Source: an uncultured Oscillospiraceae bacterium
Lineage (GTDB): Bacteria > Bacillota > Clostridia > Oscillospirales > Oscillospiraceae
DNA: 15,491 bases
Direction: 5' to 3'
Assembly: GCA_900756575.1 (NCBI GenBank)
Contig: CAAEKQ010000010.1
Location: forward strand, 1-15,491
In this document: piece after piece, positions 7,856 to 14,449 of the stretch
How the letters are laid out: each line of letters starts with the position of its first letter
Position numbering within the stretch: the stretch's first letter is position 1
Notes under the pieces: generated by a model
What the model was told of the DNA's origin: nothing
The model's database searches: none
What the model saw: the letters and a program-made list of their open reading frames with translations, nothing else
Program-made: the position numbers and the translations under genes

Positions 7856-8761
7856 ATGACTTCATTGCAGATCTTATATTTTCTCACTGCCGCAGATTGC
7901 ATGTCTTTTTCTCAGACGTCCGAGCGGCTGTATGTGTCTCAGCCCGCCGTGAGCCGCCAGATCAAGCTCCTGGAGCAGGAGCTGGGATGCCGACTGTTTG
8001 ACCGCACCCGGAAGAATTCCATTCAGCTCACGCCTGCGGGGGTTGTGTTTCAGGATGCCTTTTCTCAAATTCAGACGATCTACCATCAGGCGGCGGAAAC
8101 GGCCCAGTCGCTGTCCAGCCATTGCCCCATGCAGCTGAAAATCGGGATCGGCAGCGGCTGGGATATGAGTACAGCTCTGCTGCGGGTGAAGCGCCAGGTG
8201 ACTCAGCACTATCCGCAAGCAGAGCTGCTATTTGAAAGTCAGGATTTTCGAGAACTGCGCCGCCGGATTCGGACCGGTGAGCTGGATGTGATGATCTGTA
8301 CCAAAACCAGTCTCATGGATTTTGATGAGCTGGAGGTTCAGAAAATTGCGAACCTGGAAAGCCGCGCCTATGTGAGAAAGGGGCTGCTTTGTCCGGAGAA
8401 TACGCCGCTGTCCGCCGCTGATTTTCAGGGGCAAACGCTGCTGATGCTCTCTCAGGAGGAATCCCCCATGGCCATGGAGCTGGCCCTGCTGCAATTTCAG
8501 GCCAGGCAGATCACCGTAGTGCCCAAGTATCTGCCCAATCGGGACAGTATCCTGCAGGCACTGCTGCTGGGCGAGGGCGTTACGGTGTTTGACCAGCTGA
8601 TGCGATTTTCCGGCGATCCGAGGCTGACGTGGTTTAACTTGGAGGATGATATTCCTGTTTGCGTTGCATGGAGCAAACATAATCCCAATCCGCTGATTCA
8701 TCTGTTTGCGGATGCCATGGAGCGGGCCTGGATGGCTCCCATTCATAACGCCTCAAAATGA
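7856..8761 (+). CDS. LysR-family transcriptional regulator, divergent from the CoA-transferase operon
   Basis: This 301-residue protein has a LysR winged helix-turn-helix at about residues 4-62. The recognition helix region is SERLYVSQPAVSRQIKLLEQELG, here spanning about 23-45, with the wing LTPAG at about 58-62. A periplasmic-binding-protein-like effector domain follows from about 90 to the end. Length is normal for the family. AGGAGG at 7842-7847, 8 bases from the ATG, sets the start. It is divergent from the CoA-transferase/hydrolase operon across about 140 bases, the standard layout for a LysR regulator and its target. That operon is therefore the likely target and its substrate or product the likely co-inducer. 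Its last 19 bases overlap the end of the convergent EFR1-type gene. Confidence 0.93.
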   Translation: MTSLQILYFLTAADCMSFSQTSERLYVSQPAVSRQIKLLEQELGCRLFDRTRKNSIQLTPAGVVFQDAFSQIQTIYHQAAETAQSLSSHCPMQLKIGIGSGWDMSTALLRVKRQVTQHYPQAELLFESQDFRELRRRIRTGELDVMICTKTSLMDFDELEVQKIANLESRAYVRKGLLCPENTPLSAADFQGQTLLMLSQEESPMAMELALLQFQARQITVVPKYLPNRDSILQALLLGEGVTVFDQLMRFSGDPRLTWFNLEDDIPVCVAWSKHNPNPLIHLFADAMERAWMAPIHNASK

Positions 8762-9482
8762 TATCGGGGCTTCCCGGCGCTCCGTTTCCCGTACTCAATG
8801 GCCTCCACGGGGCAATAGCAGATACAGGCCATGCAGTGGGTGCATTCCCTGCCCCAGACAGGACGTCCGTCCTTGAGCTGAATGTTGTTCATGGGACAGT
8901 TCGCTGCGCATTTTCCGCAGCCGATGCATCCGTCCTTGACCCGAAAAGCGTTGGCATTCACCAGCAGCCGGTAGAATGCGGGATTGACCGGGCCGCTTAC
9001 CAGCCGGTCATACAGATTGTTCCGGGGCGGGGAGAAGAAACGCCCTGCCTGAATGCAGGCCGGAGGCTGGGTTCTGCGTTCTGGACGATGGTTCGGGCTT
9101 CCTCGGCCTGGGGAACGCGGAACATGGCGATATAGTTCTCCGGCATGAGAATTTGCACGGTGCCCATGTCGCACAGGCCCTTCTGCCGGGCCAGCTGACG
9201 GTTGTACTTTGCGGCATTTCCAATCTCAACGCCGCAATTCATTACGAACCAGATGCGCTTTGCGCCGAGAAGCTCCGTTTCCGTCAGCCACGCCGTTACG
9301 ATTCGGGGAATCCGCCACGCATAGGTGGGGGCGACGACGATCACATTGCCATCGGTTTGCACTGGCGTGTGGTCGTTTGCCTTGATTTTTGTGTTCAGGT
9401 CGATGACCGTGTCGGACAGGGCCTCGGCAATGCGATTTGCAAGATAGCGGCTGTTGCCGGTGCCGGAAAAACAGAAAATCAT
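8743..9482 (-). pseudogene. EFR1-type flavodoxin-ferredoxin protein, broken by a frameshift
   Basis: Two minus-strand frames together encode one EFR1-type protein of about 246 residues. The first frame (from 9482) begins MIFCFSGTGNSRYLANRI, a flavodoxin FMN-binding loop, and runs to NAEPSL near residue 140. Homology then continues in the -1 frame from ACIQAGRFF to the stop at 8743. That part carries two 4Fe-4S clusters, each C-x2-C-x2-C-x3-CP (CIGCGKC and CTHCMAC). Uncorrected, the first frame ends at 8997 without any iron-sulfur motif. The lesion lies at about 9055-9066 and fits loss of one base. AAGGAGG at 9493-9499 supports the start. EFR1 proteins are small putative electron carriers of anaerobes; no partner is evident nearby. 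A sequencing error is possible, since both halves look otherwise undamaged. Confidence 0.85.
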
Positions 9483-9505
9483 GGGGACAAGACCTCCTTT
9501 TTTCC

Positions 9506-9533
9506 ATTATACCGGATCGGGATGCAAATGCAA
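9506..9533 (-). promoter_or_regulatory. Candidate promoter of the EFR1-type gene
   Basis: On the minus strand TTGCAT (9533-9528) and a perfect TATAAT (9511-9506) are 16 bases apart. The predicted transcript start falls at the edge of the ribosome-binding site, so the leader would be very short. This suggests the gene is transcribed separately from the LysR gene upstream. Confidence 0.5.
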
Positions 9534-9560
9534 TGGGAACCTGCACCGTCGTCCGAAGAA

Positions 9561-10448
9561 TCAATTCCCCAAATGCACAAGTCCGCTCCGGGCAATTTGC
9601 TGAATCAGCGCGCTAATTTCCTCCCGGGGATGCTCCCGGCAGATACAGACGATTTCCGCATGGGCCTCGGGAAACGGAACCGGCCAATAATGGAGGTTCG
9701 GGGCGTCGTGCCCTTCAATGACCTTTGTCAGCAGCGCAAAGCCCTCCCCCAGTTCCAGCCGTACCATCAAGGTGCTGATATCCGGACAGGCCACGACCTT
9801 GGAGAATGGGATTTTCCGTCCCCACTGCTCGATGCCGGAGAGCATATTGTCGTTGGGCAGAGTCAGCTGCGTATGGGTGGCCAGGTCTTGCAGGGTGATT
9901 TGCTTCTGAGCTGCCAAAGGATGCCGAGCGGAGTAGACCACCTGAAACTGCTTCTGCTGCAAAACTGTGGTGTGGATGCCGGGCCAGAACCGCCAGTCGT
10001 TGGAGGTGGTCACACAAAAGTCCAACTGGTCATCCAGGAGACTGTTCCGCAGCACCACAAAATCCAGCAGGCGAATGTCCAGCGCCGTATCCGGACAGTG
10101 CTGCATAAGGAAATCGGTGATGGGCAGAATGATATCCTTACGGGACAGAGAGGAGAGGAACCCAACCCGAAGCAGGGATTTTCCGGAGCTGTTTAATTCT
10201 CTGGCCTTGCGGATGTCACTGCGAATCTGACGATTGATCTGGGTAAAGGAATCCCGCAGGAGGCTGCCTGCCGGGGTCAATGTGACCTGCCGCGTGGTGC
10301 GGTAGAACAGGCGAAGGCCCAGCTCCTGCTCCAAGGATGCAATCTGCTTGGTGACTGCCTGCTGGCTGATATAGAGGTTCCGGGCGGCGGTGGAAAAGCT
10401 CAGGCAGTTTGCCACCTCCAGGAACGTTTGAATGCGCTGTTGCAACAT
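9561..10448 (-). CDS. LysR-family transcriptional regulator, divergent from the isomerase-like/desulfurase-like operon
   Basis: This is a 295-residue LysR regulator. The DNA-binding domain spans about residues 1-61: MLQQRIQTFLEVANCLSFS, then AARNLYISQQAVTKQIASLE as the helix-turn-helix, then the wing VTLTPAG. An effector-binding domain follows, with RVGFLSS near its start and LEDLGEGFALLT-like sequence (LELGEGFALLT) towards the end. An in-frame ATG at 10481 would add 11 residues but has no ribosome-binding site. The ATG at 10448 has CCTCC (GGAGG on this strand) at 10457-10461 with an 8-base gap, so I chose it. It faces away from the L-fucose isomerase-like gene across about 180 AT-rich bases and is its most likely regulator. 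The inducer is unknown. Confidence 0.92.
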   Translation of the reverse strand: MLQQRIQTFLEVANCLSFSTAARNLYISQQAVTKQIASLEQELGLRLFYRTTRQVTLTPAGSLLRDSFTQINRQIRSDIRKARELNSSGKSLLRVGFLSSLSRKDIILPITDFLMQHCPDTALDIRLLDFVVLRNSLLDDQLDFCVTTSNDWRFWPGIHTTVLQQKQFQVVYSARHPLAAQKQITLQDLATHTQLTLPNDNMLSGIEQWGRKIPFSKVVACPDISTLMVRLELGEGFALLTKVIEGHDAPNLHYWPVPFPEAHAEIVCICREHPREEISALIQQIARSGLVHLGN

Positions 10449-10465
10449 CGGCGACACCTCCCATA

Positions 10466-10486
10466 ATCCTATCAAGTTCATAGGAT
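10466..10486. promoter_or_regulatory. Inverted repeat in the leader of the second LysR gene
   Basis: ATCCTAT (10466-10472) and ATAGGAT (10480-10486) are perfect inverted repeats around a 7-base spacer. The repeat lies 4 bases from the ribosome-binding site of the LysR gene. It could be an operator or, as RNA, a small hairpin that limits translation. Confidence 0.4.
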
Positions 10487-10519
10487 ATACAATCTTGAAG
10501 CGTTAATAAAACCAATAAC

Positions 10520-10548
10520 ATCATATAATAACAATTAAAAATTGTAAA
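10520..10548 (-). promoter_or_regulatory. Candidate promoter of the second LysR gene
   Basis: On the minus strand TTTACA (10548-10543) and TATGAT (10525-10520) are exactly 17 bases apart, giving a leader of about 65 bases before the 10448 start. It is a good match to a sigma-A promoter. Confidence 0.6.
10531..10545. promoter_or_regulatory. Candidate LysR operator ACAATT-AAA-AATTGT
   Basis: ACAATTAAAAATTGT is a perfect dyad (6-bp arms, 3-base centre). It overlaps the -35 box of the regulator's own promoter and lies about 45 bases upstream of the -10 of the divergent operon. That is where a LysR protein would repress itself and activate its target. Because the arms are AT-only apart from one C/G, chance cannot be excluded. 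Confidence 0.45.
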
Positions 10549-10563
10549 TAAGAAAAACCATTG

Positions 10564-10593
10564 TTTCTCTTTCTGAGATGGCCTCGTTATAAT
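10564..10593 (+). promoter_or_regulatory. Candidate promoter of the isomerase-like/desulfurase-like operon
   Basis: A perfect TATAAT at 10588-10593 lies 35 bases ahead of the start codon. The -35 position (TTTCTC at 10564-10569, 18-base spacing) is a poor match, as expected for an activator-dependent promoter. Confidence 0.5.
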
Positions 10594-10627
10594 GAAATTA
10601 CAGATTATCAATCAGGAGGAAGAAATT

Positions 10628-12175
10628 ATGATCCATCTCGGAAAAGACGTAAAGCTCAACGTATGTCCCATTCTGGTGACGCTGCACCATGACTATGTAT
10701 TCGAAGGCCCCTGCCGCATGGGCAAGGACTTCGAGCTGACCAAGGAATTCGACGATATGGCCAACGCCGAGCTCATCAAGGGCGCCCATGAGGAGCTGGC
10801 AGAGAATCTCACCAGCCCGCATTTCAACGTTATGGAGCCCATCTGGATTGACCGGAATGAGGAATTTCTGGTGACTCCTGAGATCCTGGACAAGATGCTC
10901 CAGGGCAAGGACGATGTGGATATTTACATGATCGGCCCCATGGGACGGCTGTCCGACCTGGTGATTGACTTTGTGCAGAAGGCGAAAAAGCCCATCATCA
11001 CCATCCCCGGTCCCCAGTGTATGCAGACCATTCTGATCGCTTCCACTCGGGCCAGAGGGCTGGAAAGCTATGCCTACCGCACCTGGAAGGAGACGCTGGA
11101 TTTCCTGGAGGTGCTGCGGGTAAAGAAGATGCTGCGGGAAACCAGAGTGCTCTGCGCCGCACGGTTCGGCACGGCTCGTTCCGTCAGCGATATGGGCAAC
11201 TTTGTCAACCTGGAGCAGGTAACGGACGTTTTGGGCACCCAGTTCACCTTTGTGAATCTCCACGAGCTCATTGACCAGACCCACATCGGAAAGTCCGGGG
11301 ACAACTATACCCTGCCCGGACGTGCGGCGCTGAATCCCACTGAGGAAGACGTAAAGGAAATGGAGGCGCTGGCGGACGACCTCATCGGTAATGCGGTGGA
11401 GTGCGATATGGAGCGAAAGGAGGTCCTGAACTCCGAGCGGTTCTATGTTACCGTAAAGAAGATGCTGGACTATTACGGCTGCAACGCCTTTGCTGCCCCC
11501 TGCCCCGATGCCTGCGCTACCCGCCGACTGAATCAGGAGCGGATGACCTTCTGCCTGACCCACTCTCTGCTGGGCGAAATGGGAATCCCCTCCGCCTGTG
11601 AATATGACATTCCCGCCTGCCTGTCCATCGCCATTCTGTCCTGTCTGATGGACAAGCCTGCCTATATGGGCAACACTACCCACGACGCCAAGGCCATTGC
11701 CACCGGACGCTACGGCCTGTCGCCCTTCTTCCATACGGATATCAACGATGCCTGCATGGATGTGGTAAAGGCTGATCCTGACAATGTGATTCTCACCTGG
11801 CACGCCGTGCCCCGGCGGAATATGCAGGGCTGGGATGCACCTAAGGCGCCTTATGCCATCCGCCCCTTTGCGGCCAGCGGATTTGGCGTAACGCTCCGCT
11901 ATGACTTTAACCGGGATGTGGGCCAGGAGATCACCATGTGCCGGATTTCCCCCGACTGCAAGACGTTGTTTGTTGCCAAGGGCGAAATCGTTGGCGGCGT
12001 TGGCTTTGGGGATTATTCCTGCTCCGAGGGCGTATTCTTCCGGGTGAAGGACGGCAATGACTTCTTCCAGAAGCAGCTGGAGGTGGGCAACCATGTTCCG
12101 CTGGTCTATGGCGATTGCTTCGATCAGGTCTGCGCCCTGGGCAAGCATCTGGGCCTTCAGGTCATTACGGCCTGA
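10628..12175 (+). CDS. L-fucose/L-arabinose isomerase-like family protein
   Basis: This 515-residue protein has the FucI/AraA-type architecture: a Rossmann-like N-terminal part, a second domain around VLCAARFGTARSVSDMGNF (about 168-186), and a C-terminal domain. The C-terminal domain carries GIPSACEYDIPACLS with E325 and D327, LMDKPAYMGNTTHDA, and NHVPLVYGD with H489. In true FucI and AraA, acidic residues of the ACE-x-D type and a late histidine bind Mn2+ next to the ketose, and their counterparts are present here. No sugar kinase, aldolase or transporter lies nearby, so a role in fucose breakdown is not supported. AGGAGG at 10614-10619 selects this ATG over one 36 bases upstream. The stop overlaps the next ATG (TGATG), which implies a joint function with the SufS-like protein. 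The reaction is unknown. Confidence 0.8.
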   Translation: MIHLGKDVKLNVCPILVTLHHDYVFEGPCRMGKDFELTKEFDDMANAELIKGAHEELAENLTSPHFNVMEPIWIDRNEEFLVTPEILDKMLQGKDDVDIYMIGPMGRLSDLVIDFVQKAKKPIITIPGPQCMQTILIASTRARGLESYAYRTWKETLDFLEVLRVKKMLRETRVLCAARFGTARSVSDMGNFVNLEQVTDVLGTQFTFVNLHELIDQTHIGKSGDNYTLPGRAALNPTEEDVKEMEALADDLIGNAVECDMERKEVLNSERFYVTVKKMLDYYGCNAFAAPCPDACATRRLNQERMTFCLTHSLLGEMGIPSACEYDIPACLSIAILSCLMDKPAYMGNTTHDAKAIATGRYGLSPFFHTDINDACMDVVKADPDNVILTWHAVPRRNMQGWDAPKAPYAIRPFAASGFGVTLRYDFNRDVGQEITMCRISPDCKTLFVAKGEIVGGVGFGDYSCSEGVFFRVKDGNDFFQKQLEVGNHVPLVYGDCFDQVCALGKHLGLQVITA

Positions 12176-13812
12176 TGGAAAACCGGGAAGTCATTCTGGC
12201 GCGTCTCCATGCTGCGGCCCAGCGACTTCCACAGTATGAAAGCAGATATCTAAGCCTGAGCCAGCGGGATTATGACCATGTATACCCGCTGGTTCAGGGG
12301 TATATCCTGGATCGCTTTCTGCTGACAGAGGAGATGTGCGCCAGTGAAAAGCTGCTGGATCTGGCGGATGTCAGCCTGAGGTATATGCTGGCACTGAAGC
12401 GTATGGGCATTGACCCCGGGCAGATTTCCCGCTCCTGCTCCGGGGCCAGTTCAGTAATCTCGAAAAAGGTTCTGCTGATGAAAGCGGTGCAGGAGATATT
12501 CCATGTCTCCATGACTCCGGCGGAATTCGCGGAAATCAGCACCGTTTCAGAACTGGCGGTGTTTATTTGCAGCCAGCCGCAGGAAAATACGGTGCAGAAA
12601 TTGGTGGTACAAGAGAAATACACGGAGGAAGCGGCACACTCCTTTGATGTGGAGCGAATTCGTCAGGACTTTCCCGCCTTGTCACAGACCATCCACGGCC
12701 ATCCGCTTGTATATCTGGACAATGCAGCAACCATGCAGATGCCGGTGCAGGTGATGGAGGCGGTGCGGGAAGTGGAGCTGCTGCGGGGCAACGTCCATCG
12801 GGGCATTCACACCTTGTCCAGCCGCTGTACCGACGCTTATGAGCAGGCCAGAGCTGTCTGCGCCCAATTCTTTGGAACCGAGCCCGGGCATATCACCTTT
12901 ACCTCCGGCACCACCGATGGCATCAACCGGGTGGCGGCAGCGTTTACGGACAGACCGGGGGCAATTGTGGTCACGGAATTGGAGCACCACTCGAACTTCG
13001 TACCATGGCAGCAGCTGTGCAAAAAAACAGGGCGGGAATTCCGAATTTGTCCCATTCAGCCGGATGGAACGCTGAATCTTGACGCGCTGGATACCATGCT
13101 GACAGAAGGAACCGCGCTGCTTGCCATCAGCCAGTGCTCCAATGTGTTGGGGATGGCGATTCCACTGGAAAAGATCATTCCGATGGCTCATAGCCGAGGG
13201 GTTCCGGTGCTGGTGGACGGAGCGCAGGGAGCCTGCCATATGTCAGTGAATCTAACAGCGTTGGACTGTGATTATTATGTCTGCTCCGGGCATAAATTGG
13301 GCGCTCCCTTTGGCGTTGGGCTGCTCTATTGCAAACAGCCGCTGCCGCCGATGGTATATGGCGGCGGCATGGTGGAGCGGGTCACGGCAGAGAAAACCAC
13401 ATTTCTTCCAACCCTGGAGGCGGGAACCCCCAATGTCTCCGGTGCGGTGGGCTTGGCGGCGGCGCTGGAATACCGGATGCAGTTGCCAAGCGGCTGGCAA
13501 ACGCATGAAGCGGCTCTGCTGCGCCATGCAGAAACAATGCTGCGCGAGATTCCGGGGATTCATTTCCTTGGCAGCGGCACCAGAGTAGGCTGCCTGTCCT
13601 TTACGGTAGAAGGCGTAGATGCCTTTGATCTGGCAGCTGCGCTGGATCAGCTGGGCATTATGCTGCGCTCCGGGGATCACTGTGCCCAAATGCTCCACAG
13701 AAAGATGGGCATTACCTACAGCCTTCGACTTTCCCCAACGTTTTACAATACCTTTGAAGAAATGGAGCTTCTGGCAGAGGCAACTTACAATCTGCCGCGT
13801 CAAAGCAAATAG
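12175..13812 (+). CDS. SufS-like class V PLP enzyme with an extra N-terminal domain
   Basis: This 545-residue protein has two parts. Residues about 158-545 are a SufS-type class V aminotransferase fold. It has YLDNAATMQMP (180-190), TFTSGTTDGIN (241-251), EHHSNFVPWQ (H271), LVDGAQGACH (D348), the PLP lysine K374 in SGHKLGAPFG, RSGDHCAQM with the persulfide cysteine C503, and R518 before YNT. Residues 1-150 are not part of SufS. They are helical, with SCSGASSVISKKVLLM (87-102) then a TVSELAVFI helix, a pattern reminiscent of a carrier protein around its GxDS serine. SufS takes sulfur from cysteine, but no SufU, SufB, SufC or SufD gene is adjacent, so a specialised role is likely. The start overlaps the upstream stop as TGATG, giving translational coupling. 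Confidence 0.85.
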   Translation: MENREVILARLHAAAQRLPQYESRYLSLSQRDYDHVYPLVQGYILDRFLLTEEMCASEKLLDLADVSLRYMLALKRMGIDPGQISRSCSGASSVISKKVLLMKAVQEIFHVSMTPAEFAEISTVSELAVFICSQPQENTVQKLVVQEKYTEEAAHSFDVERIRQDFPALSQTIHGHPLVYLDNAATMQMPVQVMEAVREVELLRGNVHRGIHTLSSRCTDAYEQARAVCAQFFGTEPGHITFTSGTTDGINRVAAAFTDRPGAIVVTELEHHSNFVPWQQLCKKTGREFRICPIQPDGTLNLDALDTMLTEGTALLAISQCSNVLGMAIPLEKIIPMAHSRGVPVLVDGAQGACHMSVNLTALDCDYYVCSGHKLGAPFGVGLLYCKQPLPPMVYGGGMVERVTAEKTTFLPTLEAGTPNVSGAVGLAAALEYRMQLPSGWQTHEAALLRHAETMLREIPGIHFLGSGTRVGCLSFTVEGVDAFDLAAALDQLGIMLRSGDHCAQMLHRKMGITYSLRLSPTFYNTFEEMELLAEATYNLPRQSK

Positions 13813-13824
13813 AGAAACGACCTT

Positions 13825-13868
13825 CCGCTTACCACGACGCAGCGTGACAAGGTGAGCGGCGCGCTTTT
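13825..13868 (+). terminator. Candidate terminator after the SufS-like gene
   Basis: CCGCTTACC (13825-13833) pairs with GGTGAGCGG (13851-13859) with one wobble. The intervening 17 bases hold a smaller CACG/CGTG stem. Four Ts follow at 13865-13868 after a CGCGC spacer. The T tract is short, so termination may be partial. Confidence 0.55.
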
Positions 13869-13909
13869 AGGAAATAACCCCATATGTTTGCTCGCATAAA
13901 AAGCCTTTC

Positions 13910-14221
13910 AAGGCAGATAATACATTTGGTGCAGAGCCAAAAGATTGTGAAGTACAGGAATATATTCAAAAGTGGTTCTTCAGTTTGAAATTCAGTCCGG
14001 TTGTTGAAACTGTTGTAAAGGATATCAAAAGAAATCCGAAACGGATGCAGCGGGAAGCAAAGAAGCAGATGCTGGAAATAGGCATTGGTACAAAATCGCA
14101 ACAGGCGTTGAAATTACAGCAGGAACGCAAAGAGAAAAGCCGCAAGAGAAAAGAGGCAGAAGAGCAGCGAATGTTTGAACTGAAACAGCGCAAGAAATTG
14201 GAAGAGAATGCGAAGAAGTAA
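13910..14221 (+). pseudogene. yjdF: YjdF-family protein, 5'-truncated remnant
   Basis: The frame reads FGAEPKDCEVQEYIQKW, then LKFSPVVE, NPKRMQREAKKQM, GIGTKSQQALKLQQE and a lysine-rich charged tail. These are the landmarks of the YjdF family (DUF2992), a small basic Firmicutes protein of about 130-150 residues whose role is unknown; some copies follow an azaaromatic-binding riboswitch. The expected N-terminal 20-30 residues are missing. A TAG at 13868-13870 closes the frame upstream, and between it and a TTG at 13985 there is no ATG, GTG or TTG. Starting at that TTG would skip the conserved FGAEP segment, and it has no ribosome-binding site. I therefore read it as a remnant whose 5' end, and any riboswitch, was lost. 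It lies at the edge of the mobile-element zone and its codon use is more AT-rich than that of the upstream genes. Confidence 0.8.
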
Positions 14222-14332
14222 AGAACTGATTTTCGGTTTTAATGCGAATTCCCCAGCATAATAAGGTCGAGTGCATGGGAGGCAGGCCATCAGTTAGGGC
14301 AATACCGCACAAAAAAGCAAAACGAAGCCAAA
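14222..14332. other. Spacer between the YjdF remnant and the IS1595 element
   Basis: About 110 bases without a gene. It probably contains the left end of the IS5-type element whose transposase starts at 15351, since the IS1595 copy appears to have split that element's leader. Its exact terminal repeat cannot be placed because the matching right end lies beyond the window. Confidence 0.4.
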
Positions 14333-14340
14333 TTATGATA
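14333..14340. repeat. Target-site duplication, left copy
   Basis: TTATGATA directly abuts the left terminal repeat of the IS1595-family element and is repeated exactly at 15333-15340. Eight bases is the usual duplication length for this family. Confidence 0.9.
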
Positions 14341-14364
14341 TATGGGTATCGGCTTTAATCAGCA
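14341..14364 (+). repeat. IS1595 left terminal inverted repeat
   Basis: It begins TATGGGTATCGGCTT and ends TCAGCA. It matches the reverse complement of 15309-15332 at 21 of 24 positions; the three differences are adjacent, at positions 16-18 of the repeat. Weaker similarity continues about 13 bases inward. Confidence 0.92.
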
Positions 14365-14409
14365 GACCACAAAATATTGATAAAGTACCATTAATGGTAC
14401 TCGGTCTGC
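14362..14409 (+). promoter_or_regulatory. Nested palindrome in the IS1595 transposase leader
   Basis: A perfect 18-base palindrome, AGTACCATTAATGGTACT (14384-14401), is enclosed by a second pair of arms, GCAGACC (14362-14368) and GGTCTGC (14403-14409). A TAGAAT box at 14412-14417 follows. The structure could be a transposase or host-factor binding site, or, in read-through RNA, a hairpin that hides the transposase start from outside transcription. Confidence 0.5.
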
Positions 14410-14449
14410 GGTAGAATGGAAGCATCTCAGGAGAACGAGGTGCTATGCA

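Noticed and set aside
8997..9174. Programmed -1 ribosomal frameshift in the EFR1-type gene
   Set aside because: The shift direction would suit -1 recoding, but no X-XXY-YYZ slippery heptamer lies near the point where homology changes frame. A one-base deletion is simpler.
10598..12148. A 516-codon open frame on the minus strand
   Set aside because: It mirrors the isomerase-like gene, whose sense frame has family motifs and a strong ribosome-binding site; the antisense protein has none.
12175..13812. Housekeeping SufS of the Suf iron-sulfur assembly system
   Set aside because: The gene is not beside sufB, sufC, sufD or sufU, has a large extra N-terminal domain, and is coupled to an isomerase-like gene under its own LysR regulator.
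13870..13985. A yjdF-type riboswitch ahead of the YjdF remnant
   Set aside because: The sequence upstream of the homology is short and is taken up by the previous gene's terminator; no extended paired structure is seen. The 5' region appears lost.
13985..14221. A separate 78-residue protein starting at TTG
   Set aside because: The homologous frame continues upstream of the TTG through the conserved FGAEP segment, and the TTG has no ribosome-binding site. A truncated YjdF gene explains it better.
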